From NCBI GenBank assembly GCA_021826795.1, contig JAKAYM010000034.1, forward strand, positions 1 through 14,297: a stretch of DNA of 14,297 bases. The letters are read 5' to 3'. A program made the position numbers and the translations under genes. Under the pieces are notes generated by a model. That model saw nothing but the letters and a program-made list of their open reading frames with translations. It was not told the DNA's origin and did not search any database. Below are positions 1 through 7,418 of the stretch, piece after piece (positions within the stretch are counted from its first letter, which is position 1; each line of letters opens with the position of its first letter). Source of the DNA: Thermoplasmata archaeon (GTDB lineage: Archaea; Thermoplasmatota; Thermoplasmata; Thermoplasmatales; Thermoplasmataceae).

Positions 1-133
1 ATTTGTCTTCATTGATGGCTATAACTGTTTCATCCAAATTAATCGCGTCGGTGGGACACATCCCAACACAGGCACCGCAATAGTCGCAAAGTCCCCTGTC
101 TACATCCATCTCGCTCTTAACCTTTACTTCCAT
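1..133 (-). CDS. 4Fe-4S ferredoxin, N-terminal part, cut by the window edge
   Basis: ATG at 133 on the minus strand opens 44 codons that run off the left edge. The translation contains CDYCGACVGMCP (residues 16-27), a full CxxCxxCxxxCP iron-sulfur ligand set for one 4Fe-4S cluster. The last partial codon begins with T after NEDK, which would fit a cysteine opening a second cluster. Proteins of this kind are small electron carriers in the cytoplasm. In Thermoplasmata such ferredoxins often sit beside geranylgeranyl reductase genes, but nothing here shows that partner. A TATA-like box about 25 bases upstream suggests a leaderless transcript. The family call is secure; redox partner and full length cannot be seen. 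Confidence 0.88.
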   Translation of the reverse strand, partial: MEVKVKSEMDVDRGLCDYCGACVGMCPTDAINLDETVIAINEDK

Positions 134-151
134 AAGCGTAAAAGCCACATA

Positions 152-161
152 CCTATATCTA
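152..161 (-). promoter_or_regulatory. TATA box of the ferredoxin gene
   Basis: On the minus strand the sequence AGATATAGG is centred about 25 bases upstream of the ATG at 133. This is the spacing expected for an archaeal box A driving a leaderless transcript. Based on sequence and spacing only. Confidence 0.45.
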
Positions 162-330
162 TTTTTTGTTTTGCTGGATAGTACCTAAATGTGATATCAG
201 AATAGTCTTAGACTTCTCATGTTACTTCTCTTGATATAACCTATTAATTTATTGCTATTTAGGCTGTTTCACATGCACCATTTAATTAGAATCAATAGTG
301 AATAAGAGTAATGTGCATATACGCTAGTAC

Positions 331-572
331 ATGTCGTTCATAAGAAAGATCAAGCAGGGAAATCAGGTATATTATAATGAGGCTGTGAATCTCAGGGTAA
401 ATGGAAAGGTCTGGCAGAAGCATATCAGGTACATTGGAAAATATTGTGACAATCCTAATTTCTTTTCCATGGATATTATACATTTCGGGTGCATAGCAAC
501 AAGGCTGATGCAGTGTGCTCTTACAGTGACATCCTCCCTCTAACGAAAGGGGACTTCCCGCTTATATGTTAA
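331..572 (+). pseudogene. IS4/IS1634-like transposase, N-terminal remnant with frameshift
   Basis: The translation starts MSFIRKIKQGNQVYYNEA and continues with NGKVWQKHIRYIGK. This is the opening of DDE transposases of the IS4/IS1634 type, which begin with a small basic beta-rich module (IRKxKxGNxxY ... VxQKHIRYIGK). After about 55 residues the reading frame fails: it stops at 541. The adjacent frame continues DILPLTKGDFPLIC up to a stop at 570-572, which suggests one frameshift followed by decay. The whole catalytic domain is missing, because the family is normally several hundred residues long. The stop of the shifted frame directly abuts the ATG of the next gene. This is an inactive relic; the exact IS family assignment is less certain than its transposase nature. 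Confidence 0.6.
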
Positions 573-830
573 ATGAGCAGGGGATTAGCTGTATCAGGAA
601 TCTTATCTATAATCGCTGGTTCTATTTCCATGGCGGTTGGTGTTGTATATTATTCTGGCTACATCACTTACATAAATGTATACGGGAATCTCGCTTCAAT
701 ACCAGGTCCCACAAGATCTCTTGCAGAATATAGTTATCATGTAGGAATTCCTTTGATGGTTGCAGGAGTTGTATTCCTCGGCTTGGGAACAGTTTTAACA
801 GTAATAGGCTTCAGAGGTTTGAAAAAATAA
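573..830 (+). CDS. Small two-helix membrane protein, unknown function
   Basis: An 85-residue protein with two hydrophobic segments (about residues 4-30 and 56-82). They are joined by a polar, probably extracytoplasmic, loop containing PGPTRS. It ends in RGLKK, a basic tail expected to face the cytoplasm. Glycine spacing in both helices (GxxxxxAG, GVVFLGLGT) suggests tight helix packing. The codon before the ATG is a stop, so the start is fixed. No ribosome site or clear TATA box lies at the right distance, and the upstream DNA is a transposase relic, so the original promoter may have been replaced. I recognise no family. It could be a short real gene or the surviving tail of a longer membrane gene. 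Confidence 0.6.
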   Translation: MSRGLAVSGILSIIAGSISMAVGVVYYSGYITYINVYGNLASIPGPTRSLAEYSYHVGIPLMVAGVVFLGLGTVLTVIGFRGLKK

Positions 831-895
831 AAACAACTTTTAATATTTTCGAAGCCATGTAAAAATAGGTTGATATTCGAACTTTTGACGTATTT

Positions 896-1073
896 TCACC
901 ACATATGGAACATTCTGAGGAGGCCCCTTCTGAATTCACTTTTATTATTTTATCTGGTGATTTATATTCTATCATTCCCAGGAATTCTGGGTATGGCCAT
1001 CTGTTGAGATGAGTTCTGAGTTGTTTGTTATGAGGTTTCGCAGATTTCCTTATGTTGATTCCGTACTCTTGTT
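896..1073 (-). pseudogene. tnpB: TnpB (IS200/IS605 OrfB) C-terminal remnant
   Basis: Minus-strand translation downstream of 1073 gives EQEYGINIRKSAKPHNKQL, then LNRWPYPEFLGMIEYKSP and VNSEGASSECSICGE (about 940-896). The pattern WPYxxFLxMIEYK followed by GxSSECSxCG matches the region of TnpB proteins that precedes and includes the first half of the zinc ribbon. The second CxxC pair and the conserved terminal part are missing, and the frame runs on to a stop without family likeness. No start codon or RuvC N-terminal region is present. The relic begins at the stop codon of the neighbouring membrane-protein gene, so that gene's 3' end may be an old insertion or deletion junction. It was too broken to appear as an open reading frame. 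Confidence 0.72.
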
Positions 1074-2450
1074 CTATTCCACAGTCTCAATAGCTTCCTT
1101 TCCAAGAGTCAGGGTTATCAAAATTATAGCCAGTATGAGCAGTGCCAGGCCTATGGCCTCAATAACCCAGAAAAGTGTTAACATATATTCCATGACGCCA
1201 AAAGCGCCTGTAACAGTTCCTGCCATGATAAGATATGTTATTACTCTCTTTTCTGTTTCCTGTTCCTTGAGATAACGCATTAACACCAGAATAATTCCAG
1301 CCACTAATGGCATCATGAAAAAAGCAAACAGGAGGTGTCCATCGGTGAAGGCCAAATCGTACTGGAATCCAGACCCCCCATTAGGTGGTACTCCAGGTGA
1401 TCCAAAGCCATAGTAGGTCTCGTTGAATTCCATGGCATATCCCACACCAACCATAACTGACATCACTGCAATCCAGGTGAGCAATTCTGAAAGTTGTACC
1501 AGGCGTTCCACAGGTCTCCTGGAGAGAATATAATAAAGCCCTATAATGGATATAAGTGCACCAACGCCTATTATCCCTGTCTGGCTATCATCCAGTGCCA
1601 GTCCATTCATTCCACCTGCGCCAAATGAGAATATAGTAGGAATAACATAGGTCCCAAAAGATGAAATCAGATAAAGATATGACATTGAAATAGTTCCAAA
1701 AATAGAAATAACCATTCCAAGATTTACAATGTTTCTCTTCACAGCAGAGAGTTTTTCATATCCAAGGCTTATTGCTGTTAGGCCTACTATTCCACCCTCA
1801 ATAGCTGGCAACATCTGATGAGAATGGGAGGTCAGAAGATTGCCGAGAAATGTCTGGAGACCTCCCCAGGCAGCAACGTCTCTGTTCAGGAGGGGAATAG
1901 ATGCATATCCAAAGAGTAGTCCGTATTCATAGATCATGCCCATTACAGCTGCAATTCCCCCTGAAATTGTTGCTATCACGATTAATGAATATGCTCCCCA
2001 TATATTCCTGAATTTTTGCCTGTTCTTGAAAGGAAGCATTAAAAGATAGACAAAAAACATAAGGGCAAGTAAAAGCATCCAGACATCCCTCATTCCCTGT
2101 AATACATAATCTGCACCCTGCGTACTGGCAGGATAGAAGAATATCATTCCAAGGAATGTCAGGAAGAGAATGGGGTAAGTACTGAGATTAACCGCTTTTC
2201 TTTCTAATGTATCTAAATCAAGAAGTTCAGATGTATATAGTATGAGCAAAAATGCAAAGGGAATCATAATCGTATGGTAAAAGTTAATCATGTCAAGACT
2301 GAAGTTACCAAGACTGAACCAGCTAACTCCAGGCAATATAGGCCCAATTGCAAGAAAAATACTTATAAAGACGAGAATAGCTATTATATTGTCTTTTGGA
2401 TTTAATAGAATTTTTTTCCATTTTTGATTCAAAATTTTTTCATATGACAC
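1074..2450 (-). CDS. Polytopic membrane protein with membrane-edge histidines, possible haem or metal protein
   Basis: A 458-residue protein with about 13 predicted membrane helices from residue 21 to 450. It has only four histidines: H59 (NFYHTIMIPF), H209 and H211 (TSHSHQMLPAIEGG) and H372 (TDGHLLFAFFMMP), each at or near the end of a hydrophobic segment. This arrangement recalls haem- or copper-binding subunits of the oxidase / nitric-oxide-reductase superfamily, where helix-borne histidines hold metals. However, the classic catalytic motifs are not recognisable and the family is not certain. The start is GTG at 2450; the nearby ATG at 2443 is out of frame. A TATA box lies about 21 bases upstream, giving a leaderless or nearly leaderless transcript. 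The gene stands alone, facing the transposon relics downstream. A plain transporter is the alternative. Confidence 0.82.
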   Translation of the reverse strand: MSYEKILNQKWKKILLNPKDNIIAILVFISIFLAIGPILPGVSWFSLGNFSLDMINFYHTIMIPFAFLLILYTSELLDLDTLERKAVNLSTYPILFLTFLGMIFFYPASTQGADYVLQGMRDVWMLLLALMFFVYLLMLPFKNRQKFRNIWGAYSLIVIATISGGIAAVMGMIYEYGLLFGYASIPLLNRDVAAWGGLQTFLGNLLTSHSHQMLPAIEGGIVGLTAISLGYEKLSAVKRNIVNLGMVISIFGTISMSYLYLISSFGTYVIPTIFSFGAGGMNGLALDDSQTGIIGVGALISIIGLYYILSRRPVERLVQLSELLTWIAVMSVMVGVGYAMEFNETYYGFGSPGVPPNGGSGFQYDLAFTDGHLLFAFFMMPLVAGIILVLMRYLKEQETEKRVITYLIMAGTVTGAFGVMEYMLTLFWVIEAIGLALLILAIILITLTLGKEAIETVE

Positions 2451-2467
2451 AATAAAATATCCCGTTT

Positions 2468-2475
2468 TTATATAA
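2468..2475 (-). promoter_or_regulatory. TATA box of the 13-helix membrane protein gene
   Basis: TTATATAA on the minus strand is centred about 21 bases before the GTG start at 2450. It supports GTG as the true start and a leaderless mRNA. Confidence 0.5.
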
Positions 2476-2637
2476 GAAAGTTCCTAATAAAACATTTTGT
2501 ATTATCCCGGAACTGGAAAATTCCCTTTGATGTCAATTTATATGAAGAAGAGCCATAAGTTATTGCCAGACTATGATTTCCCAGTAATCCATGGCAAGTA
2601 CTGAGAGTTATTAAAATAATCAACAAAATACGATGCA

Positions 2638-2652
2638 TTAAAAAAATAAATA
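2638..2652 (-). terminator. Poly-T terminator of the permease gene
   Basis: Minus-strand sequence ATTTATTTTTTTAATG lies about 25 bases past the permease stop codon. Archaeal RNA polymerase terminates at such T-runs. No stem-loop is needed or seen. Confidence 0.4.
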
Positions 2653-2672
2653 ATATATTATAAATGTATGAT

Positions 2673-4073
2673 TTATTGCTGGGGATTTTTTATTTGTTCC
2701 GGCACACTCCTAAATTTAAAAATTACATATATTCCTATAAGCACCAGCAATATTCCCATTAATATTGTAGCCTGGAAATATGGGAACAGTGGAGGGTATA
2801 CACTATAATATATACCAAACAGCAGGATAAATAGGGACACTGCTGGTAGTAAAAGATGCCATACAAATTTAAATTCCTTTATTGCCCTGAAGAAAAATGG
2901 CAGGGCAAAATCACTCATTATATGTCCTGCGAATAATGCCAGACCTGCTGCTGTAATAAGAAATATATATCCATAAAATGGACCCAGTATCAGGCCAGCC
3001 GCTACGCTTGCTATGATGCTTGTCAGTCCCATGAATAATATTGTATTGGAAGGTGTTTTGTACTTGGGATGTATTTTTGCAAACCATCCATATATAGCAT
3101 GATCCTCTGATAAAGAGTATCCAATACGTCCTAGAACGTTCAAGGGCGATACCATTGAAACAAATATGCTGTTAAATAACAGTATGACCATAACAATCAG
3201 GAATGGAAAGCCCAGGTATTCATTGGCAAGTATTAAGCCTGGTACAAGTTTTGTGGCAAAATCTCCCATTTTCGAAACGCCCCATCCTATAGTGAATGCA
3301 TAGGAAATCATCAGAAATGTGGCTCCCGTTATTACAAAACTTACTATCATAGCTTTTTTAATATTGTCTTTGGGCATTTTAGTCTCTTCCCCCATATACA
3401 CAGCCCCAGAGGCGCCTGTCATTAGAAATGTTCCAAGCACAATGCCTTCAAAGAGAGGTGCTATACCGCCAGAAAGGTGTGGAATGAATACTGAAACTGT
3501 ATTATTGTGTCCGGCAAGTATAATAATTGCAATGCCTAAAACCAGAAGCAGCCCTATTTCAAGGAATGCTCCAAACAATGCATATCTTACGGATGGCTTA
3601 ACTCCAATATATGGTAATGCAGTGAAAAGAAGGACAAAAAGTATGAGTATCGGTATCCAGAGATATTTTGGAGCTGATATGCCCATATAAGTTGACAAAA
3701 TACTTGGAAGTAAGACTCCTGCAAAGAATAAGGTTGTGTTTGCAAGTATAGTATATTCAAACATAAGATATATGAGTCCGTCAAATAATCCATATGATCT
3801 TCCCAGGGCCTTTTTTGTGAATGTATAAAATCCACCTGAACTTGCGAGCTTAGAAGAGTACTGATAGGGTGTGTTGACCCAAATTATCCCACTTATCACT
3901 GATATTAAAATTGCAAGCGGAAGTGCTCCCCTTGCATAAAGTGCGGCGCCAGTCAGTGATGTGACTACAGACGCCAGTGGAGCTGTAAAGGCAATAGTTT
4001 GTCCCACTATGGCCCAAAATCCCAGAGCATTCTTTCTCAATTTTGGTTTTCCGGTAGATGCTTTACCATACAT
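2673..4073 (-). CDS. APC-family amino-acid/polyamine permease
   Basis: A 466-residue protein with about 12 membrane helices. It carries the marks of the APC superfamily: the unwound first-helix region GFWAIVGQTIAFTAPLAS (18-35), SSGGFYTFTKKALG (78-91) and the conserved helix 6 end GAVYMGEETKMPKDNIKKAM (223-242). Members import amino acids or related amines, driven by proton or sodium gradients or exchange. The substrate cannot be told from sequence alone. Length is typical and no motif is broken. ATG at 4073 has a TATA box about 24 bases upstream, so the transcript is probably leaderless. It is divergent from the MFS gene across a 509-base gap. In acid-living heterotrophs such permeases serve peptide and amino-acid growth; that role is inferred. 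Confidence 0.93.
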   Translation of the reverse strand: MYGKASTGKPKLRKNALGFWAIVGQTIAFTAPLASVVTSLTGAALYARGALPLAILISVISGIIWVNTPYQYSSKLASSGGFYTFTKKALGRSYGLFDGLIYLMFEYTILANTTLFFAGVLLPSILSTYMGISAPKYLWIPILILFVLLFTALPYIGVKPSVRYALFGAFLEIGLLLVLGIAIIILAGHNNTVSVFIPHLSGGIAPLFEGIVLGTFLMTGASGAVYMGEETKMPKDNIKKAMIVSFVITGATFLMISYAFTIGWGVSKMGDFATKLVPGLILANEYLGFPFLIVMVILLFNSIFVSMVSPLNVLGRIGYSLSEDHAIYGWFAKIHPKYKTPSNTILFMGLTSIIASVAAGLILGPFYGYIFLITAAGLALFAGHIMSDFALPFFFRAIKEFKFVWHLLLPAVSLFILLFGIYYSVYPPLFPYFQATILMGILLVLIGIYVIFKFRSVPEQIKNPQQ

Positions 4074-4091
4074 ATCGTATTATTAAGTGAC

Positions 4092-4101
4092 TATATATAA
4101 A
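4092..4101 (-). promoter_or_regulatory. TATA box of the permease gene
   Basis: ATTTATATATAG on the minus strand is centred about 24 bases before the ATG at 4073, the spacing for a leaderless archaeal transcript. Confidence 0.5.
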
Positions 4102-4510
4102 TTTTTGTGCAAAAATGCAATGGAAATCAAAATCTATACTTGAAAATAAAAGTAATATTTAAATATTTAAACATAAATACGTTGTATTAATAGACATAAT
4201 AGAATAGAATTTTAAGTATAATAATGACAAGATATTTTTATTTTATATGCATAACATATCCCTGAAAAACTAAATTATTAAGATGAAAAGTTATTTTTTA
4301 ATTTCAGTAAAAATTGGTATAAATCCATGATAGACTTTTCCTTTCGCATAATATCGAGACCTGATTTTATTCTACGGATTATCTACCATATTCACCATTT
4401 AATTGCAGCCAGATCTGTTATTCCCACTGTACGGTTTTTAACTATCCAATGAAATGATAGTGATACTTTCCGTAGAATGATATGGGCAAAAAATTAATAG
4501 TAGTTAGAAA

Positions 4511-4522
4511 TTATAAATTATA
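4511..4522 (+). promoter_or_regulatory. TATA box of the MFS gene
   Basis: TTATAAATTATA lies about 66 bases before the TTG start. Transcription would begin near 4540 and leave a leader of about 40 bases, unlike the leaderless neighbours. This fits the presence of a ribosome site. Confidence 0.4.
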
Positions 4523-4542
4523 GTAAAGTGCTTTTTGTATTC

Positions 4543-4562
4543 TAAATCCTTGTATGGATTTA
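4543..4562 (+). promoter_or_regulatory. Leader hairpin just before the MFS ribosome site
   Basis: TAAATCC (4543-4549) and GGATTTA (4556-4562) form a perfect 7-base-pair stem with a 6-base loop. It falls at or near the predicted transcription start and ends about 10 bases before AGGTGA (4573-4578). It could affect translation or stability, or act as a dyad operator in DNA. Confidence 0.4.
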
Positions 4563-4572
4563 AAAATTTAAC

Positions 4573-4578
4573 AGGTGA
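4573..4578 (+). promoter_or_regulatory. Strong ribosome binding site deciding a TTG start
   Basis: AGGTGA, a good complement of the usual archaeal 16S rRNA tail, stands 4 bases before TTG at 4583. It fixes this unusual start rather than the internal ATG at codon 16. Confidence 0.6.
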
Positions 4579-4582
4579 TTAA

Positions 4583-5881
4583 TTGAATTTTGATGCTATA
4601 GATAATACACGGATAAATGTAAAACGAATGAAACTCATTGGACTTGCATCCAGCGGTCTTTTCCTGGATGGCTACGATCTTTCAATAATTACAATGGCAA
4701 TTCTTGTAATACCGGCGCAGCTACAATTACATAGAATTGAATATATTTTGATAGATATTTCATCATTTGTAGGAATGCTGGTAGGAGCACCATTGCTTGG
4801 TATACTTTCTGATAGAATAGGTAGGAAAAAAATATTTGGCATTGACCTCATATTCTTTGTAGTGTTTGCAATTACTGCCGGACTTTCTACTAATTTCATT
4901 GAACTCTTCTTATCAAGGCTTCTGATAGGTTTTGGAATTGGGGGTGATTATCCTATCAGCTCTACAATGTTATCAGAGTTTTCACCAAAAAAATCAAGGG
5001 GAAAGCTACTAATAACAATGGTTGGAATGTACTGGGTCGGTGCCTTTGCCTCAGCAGTTGCAAATTACTTTTTCGTCATTTATTCTGATTTCTGGAGATA
5101 TACATTCATTTTAGGGGGATTAATAGCTATACCAATCATACTTTTAAGATTTAAGGTGCCGGAATCGCCCAGATGGCTTGCAGCACATGGAAAATTAGAG
5201 GATGCAAAACTTTCAGAAATGGAAGTAACAGGAAAATCAGATAATCTAAGTGAAACCACAAGAAATATCACTACAAAATACGGAAAAACATTTGTCTTTG
5301 TGATACTTGCATGGTTTATCTTTGATGTTGCAGCATATGGGATTGGTTTCTATTATCCTGTAATATTTAGCACACTGGGTTTTAAAAATGAGTTCAGGTC
5401 TATAGCAGAGGCAAGCATGCTTATATCAATAGGTGGAATTCTTGGGTATGTTATTGCAATGCCTCTTGCAGACAGGCTTGGAAGGAGATTTTTAACAATT
5501 TCTGGTTTTCTTATCATGTCTGTCCTATTAACTTTAGGAAGCATTATAAAAATTAAAGGAATTTACACAGTACCATTTTTCTTTGCTTTCGTTATGTTTG
5601 AGCAGTGGGTCGGTGCGGTTACATTATTCTATCCAACCGAATTATTTGATACATCTGTGAGATCCACGGTTCAGGGCATTGCAACAGCTGTTTCAAGAAC
5701 TGGTGCAATAATGGGGATAATACTATTTCCCCTATTTCCTGTGTTTCATTCACTATCCATTTTTGCTGGCTTTTCGGTGGCTGGCCTTATAATAGCACTG
5801 CTACTTGCACCAGAAACAAATAAAAACTCACTTGAAAAAAATGTTGAGAAATACACCTCTTATCTGAAAAAATCGGGATAA
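4583..5881 (+). CDS. MFS transporter, PHS/AAHS-like proton symporter
   Basis: A 432-residue major facilitator with about 12 helices. Signature motifs are DGYD in helix 1 (29-32), GILSDRIGRKK in loop 2-3 (73-83), RLLIGFGIGGDYPISS (112-127), PESPRWL after helix 6 (193-199) and the second-half copy ADRLGRR. The pairing of an acidic helix 1 with GIGGDYPIS is typical of the phosphate or organic-acid proton symporters (PHS and AAHS groups). Likely substrates are therefore phosphate or an aromatic or organic acid, which the sequence does not settle. The start is TTG at 4583, supported by AGGTGA 4 bases upstream. An alternative ATG at codon 16 lacks a comparable ribosome site. The gene is monocistronic, with a short leader containing a hairpin. 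No damage is seen. Confidence 0.92.
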   Translation: MNFDAIDNTRINVKRMKLIGLASSGLFLDGYDLSIITMAILVIPAQLQLHRIEYILIDISSFVGMLVGAPLLGILSDRIGRKKIFGIDLIFFVVFAITAGLSTNFIELFLSRLLIGFGIGGDYPISSTMLSEFSPKKSRGKLLITMVGMYWVGAFASAVANYFFVIYSDFWRYTFILGGLIAIPIILLRFKVPESPRWLAAHGKLEDAKLSEMEVTGKSDNLSETTRNITTKYGKTFVFVILAWFIFDVAAYGIGFYYPVIFSTLGFKNEFRSIAEASMLISIGGILGYVIAMPLADRLGRRFLTISGFLIMSVLLTLGSIIKIKGIYTVPFFFAFVMFEQWVGAVTLFYPTELFDTSVRSTVQGIATAVSRTGAIMGIILFPLFPVFHSLSIFAGFSVAGLIIALLLAPETNKNSLEKNVEKYTSYLKKSG

Positions 5882-6115
5882 TTGTTACCATTAATTATTT
5901 TATCAGTAAGTGACGAAAATTCTATAACCCGAACTATTCATAATTCCAGGCTCAAGGAAGTACCATCCCTTTAAGACGAAGAGAAATTGTAATCAAGATT
6001 TCCTGAGAATGGTGTGGAGATCGATGATCTATAAGTCAGAATATTTCAACTCCTAAGCGATGAATAGATACCAGTAAGAGATGAATATAGTTAAATACTG
6101 GGGAATACCAAAATC
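5882..6115. other. Convergent intergenic region between the MFS and 187-aa genes
   Basis: No gene is supported. Plus-strand translation from about 5930 gives short protein-like pieces in different frames (for example RLKEVPSL, RREIVIKIS, NGVEIDDL), separated by stops and frame changes. This is compatible with a decayed coding sequence but I cannot name it. No strong T-run terminator is visible for the MFS gene. Confidence 0.3.
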
Positions 6116-6679
6116 TTAAAATGTAAGTTTCTTTTCAATTTTTCGGATGCACGAGAATATAGAGGATATTATAATAATTGATGTTATTACTGCCATTATG
6201 TAGATAGCCCAGGATAAAATAAACAGAAAATAAACATGTGTAAATAACATAAATAATTTTAAATCGTAGATTATATATATGGTTGTAAAAATTATTCCAT
6301 AGATTAAATTAAAATAAAGGAGCCGTCTAAACTTCTCATTGAGTATGTCATAAGTTTTTTTAACTTCATCAAACTGGGTTAATGGTTTATACATTTCCTC
6401 AATTTCATTTTTAGTAACTGGAATTACATTTTTGAATAGTTCTAACACATTGGTTTCTGGTGTTATCTGAAAATCAGACATAATAGACTCTATATCAGGA
6501 ATTACATTGCTATTGTATATGAAATCTAGAAGCTGTTTTAAGAATAAAAGATCAGCAATATTTCTCCTCTGTTCTATAGAATTGAGAGTGGAACGCATTT
6601 TATTGTCGAAATGCAATATAATGATAGCCAGTGCTATGATATAGACAAATATCATTCCCGGAAATTTCAGTAACATCAT
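6116..6679 (-). CDS. Three-helix membrane protein with central cytoplasmic domain, unknown function
   Basis: A 187-residue protein. One hydrophobic helix lies at the N-terminus (about 7-23). A charged, helix-rich central part follows (24-118), with segments such as RSTLNSIEQRRN and NEIEEMYKPL that may form a coiled coil. Two close hydrophobic helices (about 121-139 and 143-176) come near the C-terminus, which ends with the basic tail RKIEKKLTF. I recognise no family. It lies 55 bases downstream of a winged-helix regulator gene on the same strand, so both are probably co-transcribed. The regulator may control it, or it may pass a membrane signal to the regulator; both are inferences. ATG ATG at 6679 leaves a one-codon choice of start. 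A 12-base palindrome directly precedes it. Confidence 0.72.
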   Translation of the reverse strand: MMLLKFPGMIFVYIIALAIIILHFDNKMRSTLNSIEQRRNIADLLFLKQLLDFIYNSNVIPDIESIMSDFQITPETNVLELFKNVIPVTKNEIEEMYKPLTQFDEVKKTYDILNEKFRRLLYFNLIYGIIFTTIYIIYDLKLFMLFTHVYFLFILSWAIYIMAVITSIIIISSIFSCIRKIEKKLTF

Positions 6680-6691
6680 TTAGGTACCTAA
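6680..6691. promoter_or_regulatory. 12-base perfect palindrome before the membrane-protein start
   Basis: TTAGGTACCTAA is a perfect dyad touching the ATG at 6679. A site at this place could be bound by a dimeric regulator, for example the winged-helix protein encoded just upstream. A related core GGTACC at 7376-7381 lies inside that regulator's own early coding region. The binding role is inferred. Confidence 0.3.
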
Positions 6692-6734
6692 TATGCTCTA
6701 TTAATATGTGTAATTGTTATTAAACATATTTTAT

Positions 6735-7418
6735 TTATACATCTCGCATATGATGAACAGACGCGATATTTCTTAATTTTTTCATATACTCCGTACCCTT
6801 GGGAGTAATTTTATATCTCATTCCAGATTCCTGTTCTATGGCCTCCAGTATTTCATCTTGAACCATATCGCCAATTAAATTTGCACAATACCTATAATTC
6901 AGGTTACACCTATAAACAAGCTTTGTCACAGGCATAGAAAAATTCTCTGTAATCAGATTCAGTATCTCCATTTCTATTGCCGTTTTAGGTCTCTTTTTAT
7001 ACTGCTCCAACACAGACCCTTTATTAATTGCTGTTTTAGCCTCAACCTTTATAGTGTATGCTTCTGAAGGGAAGATTAAAGATTTAACAAGTGTAATTTT
7101 ATTAATCTTTGCCAAACGTTTAACGTTACTGTCGATTAGACCAGAATACACCCCTATTTTTGAGTCTACCTCGACGTTTGCCGGAATTTGAATATTTTTT
7201 AGCATAGTAATTTTGTCTATTATAGTGCCAGAGAGAAATATTAACAAAATTTTTGTACCATTATTGTCAGCAACAACTTCTATATTTTCTGAAGTTTGCA
7301 GGGTTTTATCAATGCACCAACCTTCTGTACTAAAAATATATTCCTCATTATTTTTTATCATAAATAATAAGCTTCTGGTACCTATTAAGCTTTTCGAATG
7401 ATAGATTTTTTTGATCAA
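6735..7418 (-). CDS. Archaeal winged-helix transcription regulator with N-terminal sensor-like domain
   Basis: A 227-residue protein. Residues about 143-218 form a winged helix of the archaeal HTH_45 kind: KRPKTAIEMEILNLI, LVYRCNLNYRYCANLI as the recognition region, and RYKITPKGTEYMKKL as the wing and last helix. The first 130 residues are rich in predicted beta strands, hold two of the three cysteines (C35) or lie near them, and have no recognised family; this may be a ligand or partner domain. The start is TTG at 7418 with no clear ribosome site, so translation could instead begin at the ATG of residue 20. The gene is followed at 55 bases by a three-helix membrane protein, a pairing that suggests a regulator and its membrane partner or target. 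Confidence is high for the winged helix, low for the role. Confidence 0.8.
   Translation of the reverse strand: MIKKIYHSKSLIGTRSLLFMIKNNEEYIFSTEGWCIDKTLQTSENIEVVADNNGTKILLIFLSGTIIDKITMLKNIQIPANVEVDSKIGVYSGLIDSNVKRLAKINKITLVKSLIFPSEAYTIKVEAKTAINKGSVLEQYKKRPKTAIEMEILNLITENFSMPVTKLVYRCNLNYRYCANLIGDMVQDEILEAIEQESGMRYKITPKGTEYMKKLRNIASVHHMRDV

Larger units (their letters stand above)
2451..2672. other. Intergenic, mostly featureless
   Basis: Holds the TATA box described separately and a T-run on the minus strand (2640-2650) that can end the permease transcript. A 24-codon plus-strand frame (2530-2604) has no ribosome site or known relatives and is not called as a gene. Confidence 0.4.
4074..4582. 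other. Divergent intergenic region, permease / MFS
   Basis: 509 bases with no convincing gene. It holds the promoters of both flanking genes. It also has a 14-base AT palindrome (4154-4167), expected often in such AT-rich DNA. A 10-base inverted repeat ATTCTACGGA / TCCGTAGAAT (4369-4378 and 4469-4478) encloses about 90 bases. The minus strand between them translates in short pieces broken by stops, so a decayed gene or small element is possible but not demonstrable. Confidence 0.45.

Noticed and set aside
276..287. CACCATTTAATT near 276 and again near 4393, considered as shared element ends
   Set aside because: Only 12 bases are shared in AT-rich DNA and neighbouring bases do not match.
1009..1275. 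88-codon plus-strand open frame over the 3' end of the 13-helix gene and TnpB relic
   Set aside because: Antisense to both; no ribosome site and no protein-like motifs.
2530..2604. 24-codon frame between the permease and the 13-helix gene
   Set aside because: Too short, no ribosome site, no recognised likeness.
3319..3690. 123-codon plus-strand open frame inside the permease gene
   Set aside because: It lies wholly antisense to a well-supported APC permease and shows no family features.
4369..4478. 10-base inverted repeat ATTCTACGGA / TCCGTAGAAT enclosing about 90 bases, considered as a small transposable element
   Set aside because: The repeat does not extend beyond 10 bases, no target duplication flanks it, and no second copy is in the window.
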